64,000 bases of DNA from Pseudomonas brassicacearum (GTDB lineage Bacteria > Pseudomonadota > Gammaproteobacteria > Pseudomonadales > Pseudomonadaceae), in assembly GCF_003732225.1 (NCBI RefSeq), contig NZ_MOBJ01000034.1:310001-374000 (forward strand), given 5' to 3'. This document shows positions 17,138 to 23,803 of the stretch, in pieces. Each line of letters begins with the position of its first letter. Within the stretch, counting starts at the first letter, position 1. Made by a program: the position numbers and the translations under genes. Under the pieces are notes generated by a model. The model was not told the origin of the DNA. It made no database searches and was given only the letters and a program-made list of their open reading frames with translations.

Positions 17138-18887
17138 TGGAGCCTCCGAGAGAAAGTGAGCGATAGCCGATCTGTGACGTCAGGGCCAGACCCGGTTGGT
17201 TGGTTTGCGGCGGATCGGTACGCATGCCGGCCGGTGCATTTTCAAAGCGCACGGTCAGGCCACCTTCCAGTTGCGCACGGTTGTTGGCCGCACTTTGTTG
17301 CACCAGGGCGTTGGAGCCTTTGGGCAAATCGCTCGGCAGCGACGATTGATCGTTACTGGCACCGAAAAACGCTGGCGCCAGTTCACCTTTGCCCTCGGCG
17401 TTGGTTTTCCGTTGTGCCTCGGTCAAGCCTTCGACCTTGCCGGTGATCTTCGCAATGAAGCCACTGAAACTGCCGCCGAACATCTCCTTGATCGGCTCGA
17501 TAATCGCCTTGAGTTTTTCCCACAGCCCACTGAACCACGCGATGATCGGCGTCCAGTGCTCGGTAATCATCTCCATCGGTGACCAGTCGAACAGCGTTTT
17601 GAACAGTTCCCCGACCGGGGCCGTGACACTGGTCAGCGAGTCCCACAAACCAGAGAAGAATCCACCCAGTGGTCCCCAGGCCGTGTTGACCATTTCCATC
17701 GGCGACCAGTCGAACAGACTTTTAAAGAAGTCCACCACCGGCTGCGCCATGACCTCCAGGGTCTGCCACACACCAGAGAAAAAGCCACTTAACGGCGCCC
17801 AGGCAGCATCCACTACCGCCATTGGCGACCAGTCGAACATCCCTTTGAAAAAGTCGACCAGTGGCACGGACAGTGCCCGAAGCAAATCCCAGATCGCTGA
17901 AAACAATCCAATCAGCGGTTGCCAGTTGTTAACGACCATCCCCATCGGGGACCAGGAAAACAGCGTCTTGAAAAAGTCGATAACCGGCGCAGCAACGGAT
18001 TTGATCCCTTGCCAAAGCGAACTGAAAAACCCGCTGATCGGGCTCCAGTTGGCAATGATCATCCCCAGCGGCGTCCAGCTGAAAATCACTTTGAACGCAT
18101 CGAACAGCAGCGAAGCCGCTGCTTTGATAACGTCCCAGATCGCCGCGAACACCTGACTGATCGGCCCCCAGTTGTTGATGATCATCCCCAGCGGCGTGAA
18201 GGCGAACATCGTCTTGAAGAACTCGACCATCGGCATCACCACTGGCGCAATCTCTTGCCAGAGCCCGGCGAAAAACCCCGAGATCGGCTTCCAGTTCGCA
18301 ACGATCACCCCGGCCACCAACGCAATGCCCATGGCAATCAGCATCAGCGGGCTGGTCTTGAGCACCGTGCTCATCAGATCAAGCGCTTGCGTGGTGGCGG
18401 TGACCGCGGTTTGAATCGCCGAGAACGCAATAGCGCCCGCGGCAATGCCCTGGACCAGCTCCGGGTTGTCGTTGAGCAACGCCCCGACACCATTGAGCAA
18501 CGGTTCAAGACCGACCACCACCGCGCTGACCGCAGGCAGTAACGCCGCGTCAACCGCGACCGAGACCTTGTCCATCGAAGCGCTGAAAATGTTCAGGCTT
18601 TGCGCAGCACTTTTGGGCACGCTCGGCATATCGACGCTTTTTGCCGTCTCACCGACCTCAGCCAATTTGCCCTGAAACGCTGCCGCCGACTTGATGCCTT
18701 CGACGAAGGGCGTGACCACGTTGCCGCCCTTGAACAAGCCGCTGATATCCAGCTTGCCCATGCCGGCCTGCTCAAGGTTGTTTTTGAAGCCATCGACTTT
18801 CGCCCGAAGGTCCTTGAGCTTGGGTGAAAGTTCATCGATGCCTGTCAGCAAGACCGCTTTTTTCTCAATCTTTTCTGTCTCTGCCAT
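17124..18887 (-). CDS. Tail tape-measure protein (Mu-like tailocin)
   Basis: A 587-residue tape measure. A hydrophobic segment (LMLIAMGIALVAGVIVANW) precedes six exact 41-residue repeats and a partial seventh (residues about 198-470), each built on W-x-P-[IL]-x-x-x-F-x-x-[LIV]-W. Tape-measure length fixes tail length, so repeat number is probably a length determinant. The ATG at 18887 overlaps the TGA of the frameshifted upstream product (TGATG); a GTG lies one codon earlier. Confidence 0.92.
   Translation of the reverse strand: MAETEKIEKKAVLLTGIDELSPKLKDLRAKVDGFKNNLEQAGMGKLDISGLFKGGNVVTPFVEGIKSAAAFQGKLAEVGETAKSVDMPSVPKSAAQSLNIFSASMDKVSVAVDAALLPAVSAVVVGLEPLLNGVGALLNDNPELVQGIAAGAIAFSAIQTAVTATTQALDLMSTVLKTSPLMLIAMGIALVAGVIVANWKPISGFFAGLWQEIAPVVMPMVEFFKTMFAFTPLGMIINNWGPISQVFAAIWDVIKAAASLLFDAFKVIFSWTPLGMIIANWSPISGFFSSLWQGIKSVAAPVIDFFKTLFSWSPMGMVVNNWQPLIGLFSAIWDLLRALSVPLVDFFKGMFDWSPMAVVDAAWAPLSGFFSGVWQTLEVMAQPVVDFFKSLFDWSPMEMVNTAWGPLGGFFSGLWDSLTSVTAPVGELFKTLFDWSPMEMITEHWTPIIAWFSGLWEKLKAIIEPIKEMFGGSFSGFIAKITGKVEGLTEAQRKTNAEGKGELAPAFFGASNDQSSLPSDLPKGSNALVQQSAANNRAQLEGGLTVRFENAPAGMRTDPPQTNQPGLALTSQIGYRSLSLGGSNELA
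17473..18296 (-). repeat. Tandem 41-residue (123-bp) repeats in the tape-measure gene
   Basis: Units start NWKPIS, NWGPIS, NWSPIS, NWQPLI, AWAPLS and AWGPLG at exact 41-codon spacing, then a partial unit HWTPII. Each unit ends with [AST]-[FW]-[ST]-P-[LM]-x-x-[VI]. At DNA level they are diverged, so they are old or under diversifying selection rather than a recent expansion. Confidence 0.9.
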
Positions 18888-19057
18888 CACTGCACCTGCT
18901 GCATCGCATTGATTCGTTGCGCGTGCTCCAGTGACTCGCGGAGCACGTCCAGTGGCCTGGCCATCATCTGTTCGGGGTCAACCTTCCAGAACCAGGCCAG
19001 GTCATAGGCGACAGCGATCAGGTCGGTGATGGCGCCGATGCCGCACTCATGAAAAAA
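18887..19057 (-). CDS. -1 frameshift extension of the tail assembly chaperone (Mu-like, gpE/gp42 type)
   Basis: A -1 shift at TTTTTTC (19051-19057) gives access to a frame with no stop for 54 further residues: HECGIGAITDLIAVAYDLAW…, with the aromatic motif YDLAWFWKVDPEQMMARP typical of GpE-like extensions. It ends in TGA at 18887-18889, one base overlapping the tape-measure ATG. The total frameshifted product would be about 142 residues. The segment has no plausible start of its own. Conserved chaperone frameshifts before tape-measure genes are well known in tailed phages. Confidence 0.85.
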   Translation of the reverse strand, partial: FFHECGIGAITDLIAVAYDLAWFWKVDPEQMMARPLDVLRESLEHAQRINAMQQVQ

Positions 19058-19314
19058 CTCGCGACAGCCCAGCTCAGCGCGTTGAGGTCAGCCAGGTCCA
19101 ACTGGTTGACCGACGACGGCGGAATGCCGGCGCAAACCGCGATGTATTTGGCCGCGACGTCCATGTCCAGGCTGACTTCTTCGCTCTTGTCGATCTTGTA
19201 CGGCAGCGCCTTGATCGCCCGCACTTCCTGCACCGTCGGACGGCGCAGGGTCAGTTCGGTCAGCGGCTCGCCGTGGGCCTCGATGGCCACTTGCAGCTTC
19301 ACGGCTTGAGTCAT
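19018..19314 (-). CDS. Phage tail assembly chaperone, Mu gp41-like (zero frame)
   Basis: A 98-residue protein, MTQAVKLQVAIEAHGEPLTELTLRRPT…, of the phage tail assembly (gp41/GpE-like) family, which coats the tape measure during tube assembly. The zero-frame product ends soon after the slippery site with MSAASAPSPT. It overlaps the tube gene by 4 bp. The last codons before the site read AGT TTT TTC. Confidence 0.88.
   Translation of the reverse strand: MTQAVKLQVAIEAHGEPLTELTLRRPTVQEVRAIKALPYKIDKSEEVSLDMDVAAKYIAVCAGIPPSSVNQLDLADLNALSWAVASFFMSAASAPSPT
19051..19057 (-). promoter_or_regulatory. -1 programmed frameshift slippery heptamer T TTT TTC
   Basis: The zero-frame codons are AGT TTT TTC, so the heptamer is in the canonical X XXY YYZ phase. 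The -1 frame is open from here to the tape-measure start. Confidence 0.8.
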
Positions 19315-19658
19315 TGCCAGGTCCCCTTCACGCCTTCGAAGACCAACGCGATGGACGCGTCATCGCCCTTGGAGATCGGCGCATCGATCAGGTAGGCACC
19401 GGCCAGCACAAAGACTTTGCCGTTGCTGAATTCGCAGGTGACAGTCATGTCGGTGCCGGCGATCAGTTGCTTGAGCGGGAAGTCCGGGGTATGCAGCGCC
19501 GTAACCTTGAACGATGGAGTGATGTCGGTTTCCTTGTAGAAACCCGGCACCAGTGTTTCGCGTTTGGTGGACATCAGCGGCGCTTCGCAGCCACCGTTGA
19601 TGGTCAGTTGAGCGCCGTCCACTTTGACGTAGCAGGTGCCCGCAATCAGTTGACCCAT
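19311..19658 (-). CDS. Tail tube protein (Mu gpM-like)
   Basis: A 115-residue inner-tube subunit that stacks in hexamers inside the sheath. The pattern (GTCYVKVDGAQLTINGGCEAP; ITPSFKVTALHTPDFPL) is typical of Mu-like tube proteins. AAGGGAG precedes the ATG. It follows the sheath gene, but a terminator-like hairpin (19676-19699) lies between them. Confidence 0.9.
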   Translation of the reverse strand: MGQLIAGTCYVKVDGAQLTINGGCEAPLMSTKRETLVPGFYKETDITPSFKVTALHTPDFPLKQLIAGTDMTVTCEFSNGKVFVLAGAYLIDAPISKGDDASIALVFEGVKGTWQ

Positions 19659-19675
19659 GGTGTTTCTCCCTTCAA

Positions 19676-19699
19676 TAAAAAGCCCACGCGAGGTGGGCT
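19676..19699 (-). terminator. Intercistronic terminator-like hairpin between sheath and tube genes
   Basis: On the minus strand AGCCCAC-CTCGC-GTGGGCT is followed by TTTTTATT. It stands 26 bp after the sheath stop codon and 18 bp before the tube start. It may attenuate or stabilise transcripts of the sheath gene. Confidence 0.7.
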
Positions 19700-19724
19700 G
19701 AACTCATACAGTGAAACCCGGCAT

Positions 19725-21221
19725 TCAAGCCGCGTTGTCGTACTGCAAACGGAATTGGTTAAGCAGCGCGAATACACGCAGGCCGTTGATGTAATCCGGC
19801 GGGAACAGCACGTTGACGCGGCTCGGGTCCTGGCTGTCGCGCTCGACGATCAGGTGCTCGGCGAACAGCTCGGCATTCTCCACGTGGCCTTCCAGTTCAA
19901 GCTTGGCGTACTGGGCGATCAGTTCACCGCGAATGGTGCTCGGGGTGACGATTGGCTGGCCGGCGCCGAAACGGGTGCCGTCAGCGGCCAGTTTGTGCCG
20001 ACCGTACTTGCTGGTGATCACGCTTTGCAGACGACGCACGATAAACGCCGACTGGTGCATGGTTTCACTGTCCAGGTAGGAGTTGTCTGCCTGGCCGTAA
20101 GCGTTTTTCTGATAGGTGGTGATCGCCCGCTGAATGCGCACGTAACCGCCTTCGTAGTACGCGGTGGCGATGCCATAGTTGAGCAGCGACTGGCGCTCGG
20201 TCAGGGTGAAACGCTCGCTGGCCGGAGCCGGCTCGACACCCGGCAGGCTGCCGCTTTGGGTCGGACGGCTGGCGTCGGCAGAGATGAACACCGAGGTGCG
20301 CGCAGCCAGTGCGGCAGCCTGAACCCAGAACGGTTGAGGGACACCCAACTCCAGCGCCTGAATGGTCACGTGCTGGTCGTTGCGGGTTTGACCGGCAGCC
20401 ACCAGGGTGCCAACGGTGCCGCGTTTGGCGGTGTAGACGTGACCGAACAATTGCTTGGCCCACGACCAACGACCGACGCTGTCATCCATGACGGCTTGCC
20501 AGGTATTGAGGGTCGCAGTGTCAGTCCACGGCATGCAGATGAATTCGAATGGCTCATCACCCAGTGCAGCCACGGCCGCCACCTGATCCGGCACGCCAGC
20601 GCCACCGGCCATTGCGGTGATAGCCGTGGTCAGACCTGCCGGAGTGTCTTCGCCGTTGCTCTTGCCCAGGCGATTGAACTGCAGGCTGATGTCGTTGGCA
20701 CTGTCACCGGTCCATTTGGCGGTCAGGGTGATCACGCCTTCTACCGCAGCGGCGGTAACCGGCAGATCGGCGCTGGCGTTGATTTTCAAGGCCAGTGCCG
20801 TTGCGGCCTGAGCCGCTGTTGCAGCGTTGACCACGGCCGCTTGAACGCGCACGCCGCCGACATACAGGTTGAGCACACCGCTTTCTGTTGCAGTGCCGGT
20901 CAGAGTCAGCACGCCTTTGGCAATGCTGCCGACGGTGTTGTGCACCGGCAGGCACCAGATTTCGCCGACCGGGTCGGTCTTGCGCCAGGTCTCGTACATC
21001 GAGGCCAGCATCGAGCCTTGGCCGCCGATGCTTTTGGCTAGCGCCACGCTGGACACCAGCACCAGTTTGCCGACATCGGCGCCGGCAACGTTGTCGTTGA
21101 CCTGAGCGACGATCAACCGGCGCATGGCCGACGACGCGCTATTGGCTGCCGAATTGTCCATCTCGGCGTAGAACAGCGGAACACGAATGTCTGCAGGAAT
21201 GTTGCTGAATCCGATCGCCAT
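19725..21221 (-). CDS. Tail sheath protein (Mu gpL-like)
   Basis: A 498-residue contractile sheath subunit. The start is set at ATG 21221 (MAIGFSNIPADIRVPLFYAE), which overlaps the stop of the DUF2635 gene as TAATG; GGGAGCC lies upstream. The first 25 residues of the longer frame are not sheath-like. The subtilisin-like domain family motifs include the C-terminal VNVLFPPDYINGLRVFALL. This protein is what makes the particle contractile (R-type). Confidence 0.93.
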   Translation of the reverse strand: MAIGFSNIPADIRVPLFYAEMDNSAANSASSAMRRLIVAQVNDNVAGADVGKLVLVSSVALAKSIGGQGSMLASMYETWRKTDPVGEIWCLPVHNTVGSIAKGVLTLTGTATESGVLNLYVGGVRVQAAVVNAATAAQAATALALKINASADLPVTAAAVEGVITLTAKWTGDSANDISLQFNRLGKSNGEDTPAGLTTAITAMAGGAGVPDQVAAVAALGDEPFEFICMPWTDTATLNTWQAVMDDSVGRWSWAKQLFGHVYTAKRGTVGTLVAAGQTRNDQHVTIQALELGVPQPFWVQAAALAARTSVFISADASRPTQSGSLPGVEPAPASERFTLTERQSLLNYGIATAYYEGGYVRIQRAITTYQKNAYGQADNSYLDSETMHQSAFIVRRLQSVITSKYGRHKLAADGTRFGAGQPIVTPSTIRGELIAQYAKLELEGHVENAELFAEHLIVERDSQDPSRVNVLFPPDYINGLRVFALLNQFRLQYDNAA

Positions 21222-21403
21222 TATTTGGCTCCCTGTGGTGTTGCCGCTTCCACGGCTTTGGTAGTGATATCGCCATCGGCCAAACGTCGACGCCACCAGG
21301 CGTTGTCCGGCACTTCACGGCCTTCGAGAGGCAACAGATCGCCCGCTTCCGGGTCGGGCACGGCACGGCCTTCGGCCGGCAGCACAGTGATGCGTTTGCT
21401 CAT
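21221..21403 (-). CDS. DUF2635 small protein (Mu gp38-like)
   Basis: A 60-residue protein, MSKRITVLPAEGRAVPDPE…, matching DUF2635, found directly upstream of the sheath in Mu-like tails. Function is unknown. It overlaps both neighbours, with the sheath start in TAATG and the gp37-like stop at its own start, consistent with coupled translation. Confidence 0.88.
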   Translation of the reverse strand: MSKRITVLPAEGRAVPDPEAGDLLPLEGREVPDNAWWRRRLADGDITTKAVEAATPQGAK

Positions 21404-21984
21404 TGCTTTACGTCTCCAGAGAAAGTCAGTTCCAGGCGCCCGTCAGGCCCCGGACGTTTCAGGTTGGGGTCCGCCGGGTCGATCGCATCGACCCGCACGG
21501 TCACCCCGGTAAAGGACGACAAGCCGTCCAGTTCACGCTCGTGCCAGCTCTCCGCAGGCTGACCTGGCAGATTGCGGCCGAGCTGAAACTCGGTAAAAAA
21601 ACGCAGGCGATACAGCACGCGGCTGCTATTGATGGACACCAGTTCACCGCCGTCGTAGGCGATGGCGTCATAGGCGCTACCAGGCTTGAAACCCACCAGT
21701 GCCCGCCAAAGTTCGGCGCGCAGGTCGTGCAACAGATCCAGCGCTTCTGTAGCGTCCGTGGTGTCGAGCACCAGGGTCACTTCGAAACGGTCGCGGATCG
21801 GTTGCAGCAACAGGTTTTGCGCCACGCTCTTGCTCGCCAGATCGGCGATGGGGACAACGTAGGCGCAAGGGGTTTGCAGCGGTGTGTTGGCTTGCAGTGA
21901 TTGGAGATCAATGCCGGCAGCGATACGGTTGGCAAAGCTGGGGCATTGCTCACGCAGTTGCGTGAGGATCGGAGAGATCTTCAT
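21400..21984 (-). CDS. Mu gp37-like tail terminator protein
   Basis: A 194-residue protein at the start of the Mu-like module, the position of gp37 in Mu and SfV, thought to cap or terminate the tail tube. The start is set at ATG 21984 (MKISPILTQLREQCPSF), with GGAGCG upstream; the ATG at 22035 adds 17 residues unlike the family. The region ahead of it holds a REPIN and no TGCA operator, so this module probably depends on read-through from the P2-like module or on an unrecognised promoter. Confidence 0.8.
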   Translation of the reverse strand: MKISPILTQLREQCPSFANRIAAGIDLQSLQANTPLQTPCAYVVPIADLASKSVAQNLLLQPIRDRFEVTLVLDTTDATEALDLLHDLRAELWRALVGFKPGSAYDAIAYDGGELVSINSSRVLYRLRFFTEFQLGRNLPGQPAESWHERELDGLSSFTGVTVRVDAIDPADPNLKRPGPDGRLELTFSGDVKQ

Positions 21985-22089
21985 TGGAGGCGCTCCAGAA
22001 TTGAATGAAAGGTGCGATTGAGGCCCAGGCGGCAACCACCCGATCGCATTCGGGCATACCTCAATGCCAGCCAGTCAAGTTGAGTTAAC

Positions 22090-22179
22090 TGTGGGAGCGA
22101 GCTTGCTCGCGATAGCGGAGTAACCAACAACATCAACGTTGAGTATGAAATCGCTTTCGCGAGCAAGCTCGCTCCCACA
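22090..22179. repeat. REPIN (paired REP) at the junction of the two tail modules
   Basis: GTGGGAGCGAGCTTGCTCGC and its inverted copy GCGAGCAAGCTCGCTCCCAC flank a spacer of about 50 bp. It fills the gap between the end of the P2-like hub gene (22189) and the first Mu-like gene (21984). Confidence 0.9.
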
Positions 22180-22188
22180 AGGGGGGGG

Positions 22189-23205
22189 TTATGCCTTGGC
22201 GTCCAGACAGGTCGCCTCGATCATGCAGCGATAGCTGTTCTGGCGATCGCAGCTGGCGGTGACCTTGTCAATCGACCAGCGACCGCGCATGAAGTCCGGC
22301 CAGGTGGGGTCCAACAGCACGATCCCTTCGGCGGCCAGGCCCGGATTTCCGGGGCAGCCGATTTTCACTTTGAGCGCTTCGCGCATCATCCGGCGCACCT
22401 CGCCTTCAGCGGCGGCCCGGGCATCGTCGGCGCTCTGGTAGCGCTGACGAACAGTCTTGAACGGCGCGATGCCGCTCTCCTCCACCCGCACTTTGCCGGC
22501 CGCCGCGTCCCACCAACTGGTTTTGCAGCCCTGGTATTTCGCCCGGGCGGTTTCATCCAGGGTGGCGGAGATAAAGGCGTTATCGCCGGGACGATTGTTG
22601 GTCGTCACTGACAGTTTTATGTCCGGCAGAACTTTGCCCGATAACGATTTCGCCTGACCACGCCGCGCCAGCACATACAACTCGTTGACCGGTTTGGCGA
22701 CGGCGTCGTGCAGGTAGGCCAGTCGGGTCAGAAAGCCCATGTCGGTTTCGTTGGACTGGTCGATGTGTTCGATCTTGATCAGCGCCAGTTCCGGGGCGAC
22801 ACGCGGGGAAAAACCGTGCCTGGAGGTCAACTGACGAAACAGCGCCCCCAGCGTTGTCGGACCGTGGCTGGCCGAGCGGCGCTGCTTGAACCCGGTCTGA
22901 TCCGCAGCACTGAACGGCGCCGCCGTGGCCACCAGCGTCAGACGCAGGGGAAACAGAGTCGGCGTGCGCCGGGTAATGACGAACTCGCCTTTATCCACCA
23001 ACCCCGACTCCAGATAACCGACCCGCAAACCGATTTTCCCACCCAGACTCGGCAGCCCTTCAAGTCCTTCCAGATCGAGGGTCAGCGTCAGCTGATCGGA
23101 CTCGATACCGGCGGCATCGATATGCGTCCAGTTGATCAGTCGTTCGTTGATCAGGGCCGCATTCGCCCCGTAAATCTCTACTGCTGGCGTGAAACCCAGG
23201 GCCAT
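22189..23205 (-). CDS. Baseplate hub / late control protein D (P2 gpD-like)
   Basis: A 338-residue tube-spike hub of the P2-like module. Motifs include LALIKIEHIDQSNETDMGFL, YLHDAVAKPVNELYVLARRG and the C-terminal FMRGRWSIDKVTASCDRQ. In R-pyocins the same gene ends the structural block, as here. It performs the same job as the gp44-like gene at 14855-15895 in the other module but shows no obvious sequence match to it. Confidence 0.92.
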   Translation of the reverse strand: MALGFTPAVEIYGANAALINERLINWTHIDAAGIESDQLTLTLDLEGLEGLPSLGGKIGLRVGYLESGLVDKGEFVITRRTPTLFPLRLTLVATAAPFSAADQTGFKQRRSASHGPTTLGALFRQLTSRHGFSPRVAPELALIKIEHIDQSNETDMGFLTRLAYLHDAVAKPVNELYVLARRGQAKSLSGKVLPDIKLSVTTNNRPGDNAFISATLDETARAKYQGCKTSWWDAAAGKVRVEESGIAPFKTVRQRYQSADDARAAAEGEVRRMMREALKVKIGCPGNPGLAAEGIVLLDPTWPDFMRGRWSIDKVTASCDRQNSYRCMIEATCLDAKA

Positions 23206-23214
23206 GGTGCCTCC

Positions 23215-23427
23215 TTAATCCCAGGCCGTTATCGGTACGATCGCAGCGGGTTTTGATTCAAGCTCCGGTAGAACCACCCAGACACCCGCAGGCAATACCG
23301 GGCCCGGTTCGGCCAGCGTCGGATTGAGGCGCCACAGCGCCTCTTCGGCTGCATCGTCGCAACGATTGAGCTCGCGGTAGAGCAACAGATTTACCGAATC
23401 ACCGGCAATACTTCGAACCCTACGCAT
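23215..23427 (-). CDS. Tail protein X (P2 gpX-like)
   Basis: A 70-residue protein of the gpX family with a LysM-like core (GDSVNLLLYRELNRCD; ALWRLNPTLAEPGPVLPAGV). It assists hub assembly in P2-like tails. It overlaps the upstream gpU gene by 8 bp. Confidence 0.9.
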   Translation of the reverse strand: MRRVRSIAGDSVNLLLYRELNRCDDAAEEALWRLNPTLAEPGPVLPAGVWVVLPELESKPAAIVPITAWD

Positions 23428-23803
23428 TGGCGAACTCCGTCAATTCGATCACCCAGCCAACCACCATCGCGGTGCCGTCATCAATGACGTCACTCTGGGT
23501 CTCCGATACCTTGCTGATCTGCCACAGGCCCCAGTTGCGGCCGATGCCGTCAACCAACGGCACAGGGATGCGCAGCGCCTGCAATGCACGCAGCTCATCG
23601 AGCCGATCCATGGCGGTCGCGTACATCGACTTGCCCGTTATCGTCAGCCCTTGCAGGCCTTGGCCGATCTGACTGGATTTGGGTTTACTGGTGAGGATGT
23701 CGATGCTCTTCCAGCCGCCGTCCGACGTGCGCACCAGGCTGTGGTAAGCGAAGTTTCTGGACAAGCCGAAAATAAAACTGCCCAACACCATTTGCTGACG
23801 CAT
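23420..23803 (-). CDS. Tail protein U (P2 gpU-like)
   Basis: A 127-residue protein with the gpU signature (MVLGSFIFGLSRNFAYHSLVRTSDGGWKS is its N-terminal third; LVDGIGRNWGLWQI follows). It is a tail completion/initiator component in P2. Its start shares one base with the tape-measure stop. Confidence 0.9.
   Translation of the reverse strand: MRQQMVLGSFIFGLSRNFAYHSLVRTSDGGWKSIDILTSKPKSSQIGQGLQGLTITGKSMYATAMDRLDELRALQALRIPVPLVDGIGRNWGLWQISKVSETQSDVIDDGTAMVVGWVIELTEFANA

Noticed and set aside
17473..18296. CRISPR-like array
   Set aside because: The 123-bp periodicity is coding, with the reading frame kept and DNA-level divergence between units; no array with conserved repeats and unique spacers occurs in the window.
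21985..22089. A promoter TTGACT…TATGCC ahead of the Mu-like module
   Set aside because: The spacer is only 14 bp and there is no TGCA operator; not strong enough to call.
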